From Gluconobacter wancherniae NBRC 103581 (GTDB lineage Bacteria > Pseudomonadota > Alphaproteobacteria > Acetobacterales > Acetobacteraceae): a DNA stretch of 64,000 bases. Position numbers and translations under genes: made by a program. The stretch spans positions 1,240,001-1,304,000 of the forward strand of contig NZ_BJUZ01000001.1 of the NCBI RefSeq assembly GCF_007988885.1. Reading direction: 5' to 3'. A model generated the notes under the pieces. That model saw only the letters and a program-made list of their open reading frames with translations. It searched no databases and was not told the origin of the DNA. This document shows, piece by piece, positions 38,521 through 48,623 of the stretch; within the stretch, counting starts at the first letter, position 1; every line of letters starts with the position of its first letter.

Positions 38521-39762
38521 TTAATGCGAAGGAGACGATTGATCCAGTTGCCGTGCATTCAGATCGTCTGCCGACACTTCTGGCTTTGGCAAAACTGGCG
38601 GCTTTACAGAAGGCCTTCGATGGAACGACGGCACTGTGACCGCCTGCTCTGAAGGCGGCGAACCATCCGGCGCCGGACCAGATGCCGGGTCTGACGCAAG
38701 CTGAGGCTGTGGCTGCACAGGCAGCGGAACGCCCGTTCCAAATGCGCCACTACGGATAGCGTCTGCCGTAACCGTGACATTCCGGCGAACAGCACCCTGC
38801 TTGCCCAAGGGCTCACTTGTGATGCCGCCCGCACTCAGAACGACGCCGCCCGCATTCCCGAATGACATGACATAAGGTGCACCAGACGCATCTCCCTGCC
38901 AGCTTTCGCCAGGATTGAGCGTCCGCCCGACGAGAACGTGGCCATCATGGTCTTTGATCTGCGTCCAGACGGAGGACAAAGCGCGGACAACCACGGCACC
39001 ATCGGGGATAGAAGGCGGAACACCGGAAGCCGGAGCAGGCAACTCGCTTGGCGTGCTAGGATGATCCGTATCGGCCACGGCGGGAACGTCGGCGTGAGGC
39101 AGTGCCTGGGATTGCGGCACTTCAGGCTGAACAACGGTGGTGCCAGCCTGAGCCTGCACAGGCACGGCAGTGTTTGAAGAAACCGGCGGGGTATCTGCAG
39201 CCGGGTTTTGTACCGGAGCCACATCGTGCTGGGGAGCAGGTGCCCGCCCAGGCATCACTGAGGCCACCTGCGGAGAGGTAGTCGTGAGAGACGCAGCTCC
39301 GGACATCAACTCCGATACCGCAGGTACTTTGCGTTCAGCCGGCACATCATGTGCTGCAAACCGATACCAGCCTGCATACGCCGCCACGACCACAATCAGA
39401 CCAGCACCGACCAGCAGTCCTACGGGGATGCTGCGATCATCTTCCGGCTGAGGAAATACGAGATCGGTCTTGCGGGTTGTCCCACCACGCGTCTCCCGGT
39501 TGAAACGCGCAACGAGTTCCTCTGCATCAAGCTGCATGGAGTGTGCATATGTCCGCAGAAACCCCACGGCGTAAGCAACCCCTGGAAGCGCTTTGACGTC
39601 ATCAGCCTCCAGCGCGATCAGTAGCCTCGGGCGTATCCGAAGCCACTCCGCGACGGCATCGATCTGCCATCCCAGTTCCTCACGGCGCGCACGAAGGGTC
39701 TGCCCTACAGTGGGCTGATCCGGGCGGTAGGCTTTCGTGCGGTCGGAGGAAACTGGCGACAT
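38521..39762 (-). CDS. rodZ: RodZ-like cytoskeletal protein with HTH and DUF4115
   Basis: 413-residue bitopic inner membrane protein. An N-terminal Cro-type helix-turn-helix ([31 protein letters not shown], about 18-85) would face the cytoplasm and bind MreB in the known system. It is followed by a membrane helix ([20 protein letters not shown], about 113-133) and a long Pro/Ala/Val-rich linker. The C-terminal DUF4115 beta-domain ([26 protein letters not shown]) is periplasmic. It supports rod morphology in relatives. It is directly upstream of ispG, as in E. coli. Confidence 0.85.
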   Translation of the reverse strand: MSPVSSDRTKAYRPDQPTVGQTLRARREELGWQIDAVAEWLRIRPRLLIALEADDVKALPGVAYAVGFLRTYAHSMQLDAEELVARFNRETRGGTTRKTDLVFPQPEDDRSIPVGLLVGAGLIVVVAAYAGWYRFAAHDVPAERKVPAVSELMSGAASLTTTSPQVASVMPGRAPAPQHDVAPVQNPAADTPPVSSNTAVPVQAQAGTTVVQPEVPQSQALPHADVPAVADTDHPSTPSELPAPASGVPPSIPDGAVVVRALSSVWTQIKDHDGHVLVGRTLNPGESWQGDASGAPYVMSFGNAGGVVLSAGGITSEPLGKQGAVRRNVTVTADAIRSGAFGTGVPLPVQPQPQLASDPASGPAPDGSPPSEQAVTVPSFHRRPSVKPPVLPKPEVSADDLNARQLDQSSPSH

Positions 39763-39777
39763 ATGAACAATCCGTTG

Positions 39778-40821
39778 TCAGGCCGGAGTGTGGATGCGGG
39801 CTTCACGTCGTTCAAGAGCCTCAACAGCCTGATCGACGAGAGTGGAAATAATCTCCGCCACAGGGCGGATTTCCTTGACCATACCTACAGACTGGCCCGC
39901 CATGACAGAGCCATCATCGACATTGCCTTCAATGACTGCACGGCGCAGCGCACCAGCCCAGAAATGTTCGATCTCGAGCTGGGCTGCCTCCTTGTCAAGA
40001 TCACCGTTCTGGAACTTCTGCAATGTTGCAGCCTGATGCTTGAGGAAGCGACGGCTTCCCTCATTTGACAGACCACGGACCGGAATGACGGGAAACTGCT
40101 CGTCAAGCTGCACGGATGTCACAGCATCACGTGCATTGGCGCGCATGAACGCCTTTTTGAAGTTTTCGTGAGCAATGCTCTCCGTGGAGGCCGCAAAGAG
40201 CGTCCCAAGCTGGGCACCGGCTGCACCCTGCTCAAGATAGGACAGGATCGCATCCCCGCGCCCGAGACCACCCGCCACAAAAACGGGAACATCACGGATG
40301 AAAGGCAGGATTTCCTGCGCGAGTACATTCAGCGACACTGGTCCGACATGACCACCTGCTTCTGAACCTTCGATGACAAGCGCTTCAATGCCCATTTTCA
40401 CCAGACGCTTACCCAGCGCCAGTGCAGGCGCAAAACCGATAACGCGCGCACCGCCGTCCCGGATTTTACGGATCGTGGCGCCCGTCGGGACGCCACCTGC
40501 CAGCACGATGTGCGTGACATTATGCGCCAGACAAACATCCACCAGCGCATCGAGCTGAGGGTGCATCGTGATGAGATTGACGCCAAATGGGCACTGGGTC
40601 AGTGCCTGTGTGGCTACAATCTCCTCTTCCAGCCGCTCCGGGGACATCGCACCACACGCGATGACACCAAATCCGCCAGCATTGGAAATCGCAGAAACGA
40701 GATTGCGCTCGCTGACCCACGACATTGCACCGCCAAGGATCGCAACCTTGCTGCCCAGAAAATCGCAGCCAGGCTTCCACAACCGGTCAAGCGTTGCACG
40801 TGCGTCCATCGTATCGCTCAC
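39778..40821 (-). CDS. Nitronate monooxygenase-like flavin oxidoreductase
   Basis: 347-residue FMN-dependent TIM-barrel protein related to 2-nitropropane dioxygenase/FabK. Visible are AILGGAMSWVSERNLVSAISNAGGFGVIACG, QCPFGVNL, the IVLAGGVPTG strand, the phosphate-binding ALVIEGSEAGGHVG, and VFVAGGLGRGDAILSYLEQGAAGAQLGTLF. The substrate is unknown: nitronates, or less likely an enoyl-ACP. Its start overlaps the lysC stop (ATGA), placing it in the lysC-rodZ-ispG string. Confidence 0.85.
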   Translation of the reverse strand: MSDTMDARATLDRLWKPGCDFLGSKVAILGGAMSWVSERNLVSAISNAGGFGVIACGAMSPERLEEEIVATQALTQCPFGVNLITMHPQLDALVDVCLAHNVTHIVLAGGVPTGATIRKIRDGGARVIGFAPALALGKRLVKMGIEALVIEGSEAGGHVGPVSLNVLAQEILPFIRDVPVFVAGGLGRGDAILSYLEQGAAGAQLGTLFAASTESIAHENFKKAFMRANARDAVTSVQLDEQFPVIPVRGLSNEGSRRFLKHQAATLQKFQNGDLDKEAAQLEIEHFWAGALRRAVIEGNVDDGSVMAGQSVGMVKEIRPVAEIISTLVDQAVEALERREARIHTPA

Positions 40822-42143
40822 GAGCGCTGTTCCTCTTGGATATCGAGATTATAGGCCGTGTGCAGGGCGCGCATGGCCAGTTCTGTATATTCCGCATCAA
40901 TAAGCACGGAAATCTTGATTTCGCTCGTGGAAATGACCTGAACGTTGATACCGCGCTCCGCAAGTGTGCGGAACATGGTGGCCGCCAATCCTGAGTTCGA
41001 ACGCATACCGATGCCAACAACACTTATTTTGACAACATTATGCGACGTCTGGAGCTCGCCATACTGTACGTCCGCCCGTGCTTTCTCCAGCACAGCACAT
41101 GCCGCAGCCTCATCGCCCTTGCTAACCGTAAACGTCATGTTCGTCATCTGATCTGCGCCAGTGCTCTGCACAATCATGTCCACGTTGATGTTCGCCACAG
41201 CAAGCGGACCAAAGATCGCCGCAGCAATACCCGGGCGGTCTGGAATCGCACGTACGGATATCTTCGCTTCGTCATGCGAGTTGGCGATACCCGCAACCAG
41301 TTCCTTCTCCACGATCTCGTCCTCATCCACTACAATCGTGCCGCTCTCGTCATTGGTATCGGAGAACGACGACAACACACGAACCCGTACATTTTCACGC
41401 ATCGCAAGGCCGACGCTTCGCGTCTGCAAAACCTTGGCACCAACAGAGGCCAGTTCGAGCATTTCCTCATAGGTAATGCGATCCAGCCGCCGGGCACGTT
41501 TTACGATACGCGGGTCCGTCGTATAAATTCCATCGACATCGGTATAGATATCGCACTGATCCGCGTTGATCGAAGCAGCAATCGCCACCGCAGACGTATC
41601 GGATCCACCCCGCCCCAGCGTTGCAATCCGACCATCAGGGCCGACACCCTGAAACCCGGCAATAACAGGAATAACACCCTCGTCCAGACACGCGAGCAGC
41701 GTACTGCCATCGATACCCTCGATCGCTGCCTTGCCGTGAGCATCATCAGTTACGAGCGGGATCTGCCATCCCTGCCAGGAGCGTGCCTTCACACCCAGAG
41801 CCTGAAGCGCAATGGCCACCAGTCCACTCGTGACCTGCTCACCAGCAGCAACAACAGCATCGTATTCACGGGGATCCGCCAGAGGATCAAGGTCACGGCA
41901 GTAACCGACCATTCTGTTGGTAACACCCGCCATTGCAGATACGACCACGGCAACTCTTCGCCCGCGATCATGTTCAACCTTCACACGCTTAGCAACCGCG
42001 CGGATACGTTCCAGATCGCCTACAGACGTTCCACCAAATTTCATGACAATGGTTTTGCCGCCCGTTTTTCCTGCCATTATGGCTGCGGAAAGGCTCTCAT
42101 GACCTCTGATCTGGTCGTGACCGGGTGTATCAGGCATGGACAT
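40818..42143 (-). CDS. lysC: Aspartate kinase
   Basis: Phosphorylates aspartate at the head of lysine, methionine and threonine synthesis. The amino acid kinase domain starts VMKFGGTSVGDLERI and includes RGGSDTSAVAIAASINAD and a YTDVDGIYTTDPRIV catalytic loop. Two ACT domains follow (SNSGLAATMFRTLAERGINVQVISTSEIKISVLI), which commonly give feedback control by lysine and threonine. The protein is 441 aa from ATG 42143; ATG 42077 is an alternative closer to the usual N-terminus. It begins the minus-strand gene string that includes ispG. Confidence 0.96.
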   Translation of the reverse strand: MSMPDTPGHDQIRGHESLSAAIMAGKTGGKTIVMKFGGTSVGDLERIRAVAKRVKVEHDRGRRVAVVVSAMAGVTNRMVGYCRDLDPLADPREYDAVVAAGEQVTSGLVAIALQALGVKARSWQGWQIPLVTDDAHGKAAIEGIDGSTLLACLDEGVIPVIAGFQGVGPDGRIATLGRGGSDTSAVAIAASINADQCDIYTDVDGIYTTDPRIVKRARRLDRITYEEMLELASVGAKVLQTRSVGLAMRENVRVRVLSSFSDTNDESGTIVVDEDEIVEKELVAGIANSHDEAKISVRAIPDRPGIAAAIFGPLAVANINVDMIVQSTGADQMTNMTFTVSKGDEAAACAVLEKARADVQYGELQTSHNVVKISVVGIGMRSNSGLAATMFRTLAERGINVQVISTSEIKISVLIDAEYTELAMRALHTAYNLDIQEEQRS

Positions 42144-42324
42144 CTCGGGCGGGGCTCCGGTACGTGTCTGGCGTTAATCGCTCAGGTCTGGCATCCGGCA
42201 TGACACGGAATACAGACCAGGTCAGGGATGATGGGAACAGTCCCTGCCCGGTCCACATACTCGTCTCGTCCGTTCGCGTCCAGCCAAGGCGCAGTGCGCG
42301 GATGCAAAGCTAAGGAAAGTGTCC

Positions 42325-43080
42325 ATGTCCCCGGAAAGCGCATCCACCACCTCTGAAGGCCACTCATCGGTCTCTGCAACAGAGATCGCCCATTTCAGTG
42401 CTCTGGCCAAAGACTGGTGGAATCCGAAGGGAGCCATGCGCCCGCTGCATGCCATGAACCCGCTCCGGACTGAATGGGTACAACGCCACACTCTCCCTCT
42501 CGCCCAGGCCAACCCGGGCCCACTCTCCCTCCTCGATATTGGTTGCGGTGCGGGTCTCGCGAGCGAGGCATATGCAAAGCTCGGATTTGAAACGCAGGGT
42601 ATCGATGCGAGCGTAGAAGCCATTAGGGCCGCAAAAGCTCATCTTGAGCAGCACCCGCTACCCGTCGGGGCTGCCACACTTTCTTATCGCGCTGGCAGCG
42701 CGGAAGATCTGGTCAATGAGGGCGCCCGTTATGACGTCGTCAATGCATTGGAAGTGATTGAACACGTTAACGACCCACAGGCATTTCTGAAGATGCTGGC
42801 CGAACTGACAAGGCCCGGCGGAATGGTCGCCGTTTCTACAATGAACCGGACACCCCGCTCCTTCGTCATGGCCAAGCTAGGTGCGGAATACATCTTGAGA
42901 ATGCTTCCCGTCGGCACACATGACTGGAAAAAATTCATCAAGCCAGCCGAACTCGCCCAGATGGGCAGAAACGCTGGGCTGCGCATGACGGACATCGCAG
43001 GAATGAGCTTCATTCCGCCGAAATGGCGCGAAACACGCGACACCGGCATCAACTATATCGCGATCTTCACCCGCGATTAA
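42325..43080 (+). CDS. ubiG: Ubiquinone biosynthesis O-methyltransferase
   Basis: SAM-dependent methyltransferase for both O-methylations in ubiquinone synthesis. It has the W(W/N)P-type start FSALAKDWWNPKGAMRPLHAMNPLR, motif I LLDIGCGAGLASEAYAKLGFETQGIDAS, the VNALEVIEHVNDPQAFL motif and GGMVAVSTMNRTPRSF. The start ATG 42325 has an AAGGAA ribosome binding site seven bases upstream, better than a GTG at 42319. It is divergent from lysC and ends at a strong terminator. Confidence 0.95.
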   Translation: MSPESASTTSEGHSSVSATEIAHFSALAKDWWNPKGAMRPLHAMNPLRTEWVQRHTLPLAQANPGPLSLLDIGCGAGLASEAYAKLGFETQGIDASVEAIRAAKAHLEQHPLPVGAATLSYRAGSAEDLVNEGARYDVVNALEVIEHVNDPQAFLKMLAELTRPGGMVAVSTMNRTPRSFVMAKLGAEYILRMLPVGTHDWKKFIKPAELAQMGRNAGLRMTDIAGMSFIPPKWRETRDTGINYIAIFTRD

Positions 43081-43099
43081 GGACTAACTAAGACACATG

Positions 43100-43131
43100 A
43101 AAAAAGGCGCCCCTCAGGAAGCGCCTTTTTT
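43100..43131. terminator. Bidirectional intrinsic terminator
   Basis: AAAAAAGGCGC pairs with GCGCCTTTTTT across a 10-base loop. It serves ubiG (+) and the convergent lactonase gene (-). Confidence 0.9.
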
Positions 43132-43139
43132 ATTTGAAA

Positions 43140-44417
43140 TCAGACTTCCGTATTCATAAACGCAAAAGTCGTAGGGCTCCCCACAGGGGTAAAATTGCTT
43201 GTAAAAGCAAGCTGCCCGTCAGATTTATTGACCTTGAAGGACGTCACGGCATCTGAACGTTGATTGGCACAGAACAGGAAGGTGCCCGAAGGATCAAACA
43301 TCATGGCACGTCCGTAATCAGCGTGCATCCATACTTCATCCTGAAGTGTCAGAGTTCCATCCGATCCAATTGCGAACACGGCCAGAGAATCACCAAGACG
43401 ATTGGACGCGTAGACAAACTTCCCACTCGCGGAAATCAGGATTTCGGCAGCAAGTGTGGAGCCTCGGAAATGAGAAGTAACCGTACTGACTGTCTGAATA
43501 TTATTGATCGCGCCCGTGTCCGGGTCAAAGTTCGATACGACAATCTTTGAGTTCTGCTCGCACAGATTATACAAGATGCGACCAGAGTGATTGAACTGAA
43601 AATGCCGCGGGGCACAACCCGGCTCCATATCGTAATATGGCGTTTTGGCAGGAACCAGCTTCCCTGTCTGCAGGTTGAGCGTCCACACATAGACCCTATC
43701 CAGACCTGCATCATCGGCCAGCACATACCGCCCACTTGGGTCCGAATGAATCATATGCGGGTGAGAGCCGGAGTGATCGGATACGGCAAAATTACCTTGG
43801 GGATTATCAGCCGCACGCTCCGGCTGACGAGGCCCCGTATTATGGACAACGTCTGTTGCCTCTCCCAGCGACCCATCCGCATGGATTGGAAGAACGGCAA
43901 CGCAGCCACCCATATAATTCGCCACCAGAACATAGCGCCCTGAATGATGGACGCTCAGATGCGCTGGCACCGCACCGCCGGAACTCACGACATTCAGTTT
44001 GCGCAATGAACCTGTCTTTGGGTCCACCGCAAATGCCGTAACCGATCCATCACCGTCCTTGTTGAAATCATCAATCTCGCTCAGGGCGTATAGAAAACGA
44101 TGATCTTTTGAAAGCGTGATAAAGGAGGGGCTGGCAATGTCCGTAAATGTGGTGATCGGCGTCAGGGTACCGGTATCACGCTCCATTTCGAATACAGAAA
44201 TCCCTTGCCCGTTTCCTGCACCACCCGGAGGCGCATGCTTCGTATAGCCACCCACGAAACAGATGGTTTTGGAAACAGGCTGTGGCAGTGGCGGAGGTGT
44301 CGGCACGGAAACATCATCAGCATACGCGGCTGAAACAGAGATGCTGCCCGCACCTGCAATGGCTGCACCTGCGGCGAGACCGAAAGTGAAATCTCGGCGA
44401 GTGACGGGCTGGGACAT
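43140..44417 (-). CDS. Tat-exported lactonase-fold (7-bladed beta-propeller) protein
   Basis: 425-residue protein starting MSQPVTRRDFTFGLAAGAA, a twin-arginine signal peptide (TRRDFTFG). The mature part is a repeated beta-propeller like YbhE/6-phosphogluconolactonase: FVGGYT, LYALSEID, PAHLSVHHSGRYVLVANYMGG, PHMIHSDPSGRYVLADDAGLDRVYVWTL, GCAPRHFQFNHSGRILYNLCE, and KFVYASNRLGDSLAVF. Periplasmic export suggests a sugar-lactone or similar substrate met by the periplasmic oxidases typical of acetic acid bacteria; this is inference. The ATG 44417 is chosen for the Tat signal, though the frame runs to 44495. It is a single gene. Confidence 0.8.
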   Translation of the reverse strand: MSQPVTRRDFTFGLAAGAAIAGAGSISVSAAYADDVSVPTPPPLPQPVSKTICFVGGYTKHAPPGGAGNGQGISVFEMERDTGTLTPITTFTDIASPSFITLSKDHRFLYALSEIDDFNKDGDGSVTAFAVDPKTGSLRKLNVVSSGGAVPAHLSVHHSGRYVLVANYMGGCVAVLPIHADGSLGEATDVVHNTGPRQPERAADNPQGNFAVSDHSGSHPHMIHSDPSGRYVLADDAGLDRVYVWTLNLQTGKLVPAKTPYYDMEPGCAPRHFQFNHSGRILYNLCEQNSKIVVSNFDPDTGAINNIQTVSTVTSHFRGSTLAAEILISASGKFVYASNRLGDSLAVFAIGSDGTLTLQDEVWMHADYGRAMMFDPSGTFLFCANQRSDAVTSFKVNKSDGQLAFTSNFTPVGSPTTFAFMNTEV

Positions 44418-44522
44418 GGTAATTCTGCTTTTCTTTCGGTTCTTGAACAGCGCAAGGCTGTGACAATGTTTAGAGACGCACAGCCCGTCGGGCAACGGAC
44501 CTTTGCTGCCCGTCTGGTCACA

Positions 44523-45002
44523 TCACAGCGAAGGCGGCATCTTGCAGTTCGCACCTATCGGTGCACCGTGGTATCGGCGCCAGGTCTGGGTTTCCCCAAA
44601 CAGAGGCATCCCGAGAACAAAACCGCGGAGCTTCAACACTTCGGGTTCCGGTGACCATATACGCGCCTGATAAACACGGCCGGAGCGCGGATCAAGGATG
44701 TGGCCGTGCCACTTTTGATCTTCCGCAGGCGTGAAATCCGTAAGCATCTGAAGGCGGCACTGCGAGCGCCCCCAGACATCCACAGGTACGGCTCCATCAT
44801 AGCTCATTCCAACAAGCTGCCCACACAGCATATTGCCGCAAGGCTGGATCAGAAAAATCCCATCCTTGTCTTCGGTGAGCCAGAGCCCCTCCTCCGGGTT
44901 GACTGCCGATGCCTGCATCGGTGTCTCGCTCCATGCGGGTGCATGCATGAACAACCCGACGAATATCAGAAACAACCCAGGTAAGAGACTTCGCGCACGC
45001 AT
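44523..45002 (-). CDS. DUF2147 secreted protein
   Basis: 159-residue protein with a signal peptide (MRARSLLPGLFLIFVGLFMHAPAWS). The mature part has the DUF2147 layout: EGLWLTEDKDGIFLIQPCGNMLCGQLVGM, a WHGHILDPRSGRVYQARIW segment and a LKLRGFVLGMPLFGETQTWRR finish. Function is unknown; members bind no known ligand. It directly follows the glutaredoxin stop codon (TGAATG), so it is the last gene of the galU operon. Confidence 0.83.
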   Translation of the reverse strand: MRARSLLPGLFLIFVGLFMHAPAWSETPMQASAVNPEEGLWLTEDKDGIFLIQPCGNMLCGQLVGMSYDGAVPVDVWGRSQCRLQMLTDFTPAEDQKWHGHILDPRSGRVYQARIWSPEPEVLKLRGFVLGMPLFGETQTWRRYHGAPIGANCKMPPSL

Positions 45003-45260
45003 TCAGACCACACCCAGCAACGCATCAAGCTTGCCGGCGCGGTTCAGCGCAACGATATCATCACATCCACCAAGCCCTACGCCATCCACGAACACCTGAG
45101 GGACAGTGCGGCTACCTGAACGTTCAATGGAAGTCGTTCTTTCAGGCGTCCCATGGGGTGCGTTGATCTCTTCGAAAGAGATGTTTTTAGAACGCAGTAG
45201 GGCAACAGCATGCACACAATAAGGGCAACCGGGCTGTGTATAGATTTCAATTTTCTTCAT
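45003..45260 (-). CDS. grxC: Glutaredoxin 3
   Basis: 85-residue dithiol glutaredoxin. The active site is CPYC at residues 10-13 (YTQPGCPYCVHA), with TVPQVFVDG (cis-proline) and GGCDDIVAL for glutathione binding. It reduces disulfides using glutathione. It lies seven bases after the comF-like gene, a pairing seen in many alphaproteobacteria. Confidence 0.95.
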   Translation of the reverse strand: MKKIEIYTQPGCPYCVHAVALLRSKNISFEEINAPHGTPERTTSIERSGSRTVPQVFVDGVGLGGCDDIVALNRAGKLDALLGVV

Positions 45261-45267
45261 GTTTCCC

Positions 45268-46041
45268 TTACTCCTTCAGGAAAGAATGGTCGTCTTCATC
45301 AGCATTACCAGCCCTCGCAGCAACAAGAATATTTACCGATGAAGCCCCTATTTCAAGGAGAGCCTTTGCACAGTATGTAGCTGTAACGCCAGTAGTCAGC
45401 ACATCGTCCACAAGAACAATATTCCGCCCCCGCATATGCGGGGCAGATCTTGAGCGCACACAGAATACACCTTCAACCTGCTCCAGACGCTCCTTCGGAG
45501 AGAGGCGCGCCAAAGGCTGAGTAGAGCGCGTCCTTTGCAAAGCATCCGGAACGAAAGCTTTCCCGCTTTTTTTCGCGATCAAGCGCCCAAGAAGCGCAGC
45601 CTGATTATAGCGCCGCGACCATAGTTTTCGCCGATGGAGCGGAACAGGCACAATGATATCAGCGTCCTGAAGAATGTCGTGCCCCGCAGTAATCATGAAT
45701 TTTGCAAGAACACGAGCATTCTCAGTACGGTCAGCATATTTCAACGGCAAAATAAGCTTTCGAGACCATTCGTCATATTCAAACGCGGCCCGTGCCTGAG
45801 ACCATACCGGGGGGCGCGCCTCACACGATACACAGACCATATTCGCGCCACCTATCGACGCCGATGAAAAAACTGCTGCGCACTTAAGACATGACGGCCC
45901 GGATGCAGGCCGAGCCATTACAAAGCAGGCGGAACAGAAAGCTCCGTTACTGGCAACTTCCGCCCCACATGCCACGCAGGCAGGAGGAAGGACGATATCA
46001 AGGATTTTTCCACAGAAACGCCTGAGGCGCGGGAGATACAC
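45268..46041 (-). CDS. comF: ComF family phosphoribosyltransferase-like protein
   Basis: 257-residue protein of the ComF/GntX type. The N-terminal zinc ribbon has several C-x2-C pairs (PPACVACGAEV, CSACF, CLKCA, CVSCEA). The C-terminal type I phosphoribosyltransferase fold carries the PRPP loop VLVDDVLTTGVTATYCAKALLE. Partners in competence or DNA uptake are known in Gram-positives; in Gram-negatives the function is less clear. It is between the DUF3553 gene and grxC. Confidence 0.88.
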   Translation of the reverse strand: MYLPRLRRFCGKILDIVLPPACVACGAEVASNGAFCSACFVMARPASGPSCLKCAAVFSSASIGGANMVCVSCEARPPVWSQARAAFEYDEWSRKLILPLKYADRTENARVLAKFMITAGHDILQDADIIVPVPLHRRKLWSRRYNQAALLGRLIAKKSGKAFVPDALQRTRSTQPLARLSPKERLEQVEGVFCVRSRSAPHMRGRNIVLVDDVLTTGVTATYCAKALLEIGASSVNILVAARAGNADEDDHSFLKE

Positions 46042-46044
46042 TCG

Positions 46045-46266
46045 TCAGCCAGAGAAAATCTGAAGCTCAACCCGAGAAGCATCAATCATCACCTTGCCCT
46101 GATGCTCGAAATTGACTGTTACCCGCACACCAATGGCGGACTGGACCTGCCCCGTTCCCCATTCTGGATGAACGGGATGTACGACAAACTGACCCGGCTC
46201 AAGAAACGAACAGAAAGATCCACGCATTCCAGTATCCGCCCATGAGGAGTGTTCAGTGTCCTGCAT
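46045..46266 (-). CDS. DUF3553 small protein
   Basis: 73-residue protein; its core [42 protein letters not shown] matches DUF3553, a small CarD/UvrD-tail-like beta fold. ATG 46266 has AGGGGAG just upstream and overlaps the phosphohexomutase gene by 14 bases; ATG 46227 would give a 60-residue form closer to the family core. It sits between the phosphohexomutase and comF-like genes. Function is unknown. Confidence 0.78.
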   Translation of the reverse strand: MQDTEHSSWADTGMRGSFCSFLEPGQFVVHPVHPEWGTGQVQSAIGVRVTVNFEHQGKVMIDASRVELQIFSG

Positions 46267-47659
46267 TCTCCCCTGAGAAATCAGGCGTTGCAAGGCCGGA
46301 TTCCTGAAGCTGGCTCGCCAGCGCAAACTTCAGACGCTCAAGCCCCTCTTCTGTCCGGGATTCTGCGCGCGCAACCAGTACGGCCTGAGTGTTGGACGCC
46401 CGGAGAAGCCACCAGCCATCAACTGTGTTCACGCGCACACCGTCAATCTTTGAAACATCTGCCCGGACCTTTTCCAGACGACCTGCCACTTCCTCTATAA
46501 CTTCGAATTTGCGTGTATCTGCACAATCGAAGCGAAGTTCGGGCGTATTGACCATCTGCGGCAACGCGTCTCGCATCTGTGATAACGAGCCCGACAAGCG
46601 GCTCACAATCCCCAGAACCCGGATCGCCGCATAAAGCGCATCGTCAAAACCGAACCATTTGTCCGCGAAAAAAATATGACCTGACATCTCTCCAGCCAAA
46701 GGCGCGCCCGTCTCGACCATTTTGCTTTTGATCAACGAATGGCCCGTACGCCACATAAGCGGCATACCACCGGCGCGTCCGATCTCATCAAAGACCATTT
46801 GGCTGGTTTTGACATCGGCAATAATCGTTGCACCAGGGCGCGACTTTAGAACATCCCGTGCGAGCAGGATTAGAATCTGGTCACCCCAAAAAATCTGTCC
46901 CTTGTCATCTACAATCCCGATACGATCCGCATCGCCATCAAAAGCGATTCCAAGATCAGCCCCTTGGGTTTTCACTTCAGCAATAAGGGCCTCAAGATTT
47001 GTAGGAACCGTCGGATCAGGATGATGATTCGGAAAACTACCATCTACCTCACCGAAGAGGACGGTATGTTCCCCCGGCAATTTGCAAACCAGACGCGACA
47101 AAACATCCCCTGCTGCAGAATTCCCATTATCCCACACTACGCGCAGAGGCCTGCTACCATCATAATCCTGCAGCAGACGATCAACATAATCACCTGAAAT
47201 ATCGATTAACTCAGATGAGCCCACTGCTTCGGGGACAACATCCCCGATAGCGGCAAGACGGCCTAATTCCCGGATCTGGTCGCCATAGAATGGCTTCCCA
47301 CCGAGCATCATTTTGAAGCCATTATATTCGGGAGGATTATGGCTACCCGTCACCATGATCGCACCATCTGCTGCGGTCACAATAGACGCGAAGTACAGCA
47401 TAGGCGTTGGACCACAGCCAATACGAACAACTTCCGCACCGGATTGCACAGCACCACTGACAAGCGCCGCTTCAAGTTCTGGAGAAGACAGTCGCCCGTC
47501 GTAGCCCACCACAACGCGTCGACCACCACTCCGAAGCACAAGACTTGCGAAGGTGCGGCCAATCGCAAAAGCGTCTTTCGAGCTCAGGGTTTTTCCGACA
47601 ACTCCACGAATATCATACTCGCGAAGGCTTGTTGGCTCAAAGCCATGCTCGAAAGACAT
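46253..47659 (-). CDS. Phosphomannomutase/phosphoglucomutase
   Basis: Alpha-D-phosphohexomutase of 468 aa. Features: [12 protein letters not shown] at the start, phosphoserine loop [15 protein letters not shown], the metal loop [14 protein letters not shown], the sugar-specificity loop GEMSGHIFF, and a C-terminal phosphate-binding [15 protein letters not shown]. It is similar to AlgC/ManB enzymes that act on both mannose and glucose phosphates, feeding UDP-glucose and GDP-mannose pools. ATG 47659 is preferred; a TTG at 47668 directly after the galU stop is possible. Pairing with galU fits glucose-1-phosphate supply for exopolysaccharide. Confidence 0.93.
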   Translation of the reverse strand: MSFEHGFEPTSLREYDIRGVVGKTLSSKDAFAIGRTFASLVLRSGGRRVVVGYDGRLSSPELEAALVSGAVQSGAEVVRIGCGPTPMLYFASIVTAADGAIMVTGSHNPPEYNGFKMMLGGKPFYGDQIRELGRLAAIGDVVPEAVGSSELIDISGDYVDRLLQDYDGSRPLRVVWDNGNSAAGDVLSRLVCKLPGEHTVLFGEVDGSFPNHHPDPTVPTNLEALIAEVKTQGADLGIAFDGDADRIGIVDDKGQIFWGDQILILLARDVLKSRPGATIIADVKTSQMVFDEIGRAGGMPLMWRTGHSLIKSKMVETGAPLAGEMSGHIFFADKWFGFDDALYAAIRVLGIVSRLSGSLSQMRDALPQMVNTPELRFDCADTRKFEVIEEVAGRLEKVRADVSKIDGVRVNTVDGWWLLRASNTQAVLVARAESRTEEGLERLKFALASQLQESGLATPDFSGENAGH

Positions 47660-47668
47660 AAAAACCAA

Positions 47669-48538
47669 TCAGTTATATTTCTTGAGGAACGCTTTTACAG
47701 CAGACCCTAGATCGGGCCGGTCGATGGAGAAAGCAATCTGCGCCTCAAGGAAGCCGGCCTTGTCGCCACAATCGAAACGCGTGCCTTCATAGCGAAGGCC
47801 ATGGAAGGGAACGGTGCCAATCGTCTTGGCCATCGCATCAGTCAGTTGGACTTCGTTGCCCGCGCCGCGCTCAAGCTTGGCAAGATGCTCCATGACATCT
47901 GCAGTGAGGACGTATCGGCCAATAATTGAGAGATTGGATGGAGCATCCTTGGGATCAGGCTTTTCAACCAACCCCTTCACTTCGACCATCTTTCCATCAT
48001 CCTTGCCGACATCCAGAATACCATAGCGATTGGTGTGCTCAGGCGGTACTTCCGTAACAGCGACGACGTTACCACCGGTCGTATTATAGGCATCGACCAG
48101 CTGAGCGATGCAGCTCCGCCCGCTCTTTACGATATCGTCCGGAAGCAGAATTGCGAAAGGATCGTTTCCGATGAATGAGCGTGCGCACCATATGGCATGC
48201 CCCAGACCCAGCGGTTCCTGCTGACGGACTGCAACCATTGAACCCGCCTGAATGCTGCTCTGCTGAAGAGCTTCCAGTGCAGACGCCTTTCCGCGCTCAC
48301 GCAGCGTCGTCTCGAGCTCGAAGGCAATATCGAAATAATCAATGAGGCTGTCCTTGCCTCGCCCTGTAACGAGGCAGAACTCTTCGATACCAGCTTCACG
48401 GGCCTCATCAATAGCATACTGGATCAGAGGTCTATCGACGACAGGAAGCATTTCCTTCGGCATAGCCTTGGTAGCAGGCAGGAACCTTGTTCCCAGGCCA
48501 GCAACTGGAAGAACTGCTTTCTTCAGGGGCTTGATCAC
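47669..48538 (-). CDS. galU: UTP-glucose-1-phosphate uridylyltransferase
   Basis: Makes UDP-glucose from glucose-1-phosphate and UTP. It has VLPVAGLGTRFLPATKAMPKEMLPVVDRPLIQYA at the N-terminus, VRQQEPLGLGHAIWCAR, FAILLPDDIV (metal-binding aspartates) and a GLVEKPDPKDAPSNLSIIGRYVLT region. The length of 289 aa is normal. First gene of the galU-phosphohexomutase-DUF3553-comF-grxC-DUF2147 operon, consistent with sugar-nucleotide demand for cellulose or other polysaccharide. Confidence 0.97.
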   Translation of the reverse strand: MIKPLKKAVLPVAGLGTRFLPATKAMPKEMLPVVDRPLIQYAIDEAREAGIEEFCLVTGRGKDSLIDYFDIAFELETTLRERGKASALEALQQSSIQAGSMVAVRQQEPLGLGHAIWCARSFIGNDPFAILLPDDIVKSGRSCIAQLVDAYNTTGGNVVAVTEVPPEHTNRYGILDVGKDDGKMVEVKGLVEKPDPKDAPSNLSIIGRYVLTADVMEHLAKLERGAGNEVQLTDAMAKTIGTVPFHGLRYEGTRFDCGDKAGFLEAQIAFSIDRPDLGSAVKAFLKKYN

Positions 48539-48623
48539 GAAACCTCACATATCAACCAGAGTGTCGCTCGGATGACACGGACAGATGTCCGCTCAGAAGA
48601 ACGATGACACAAAGGAGATACCC

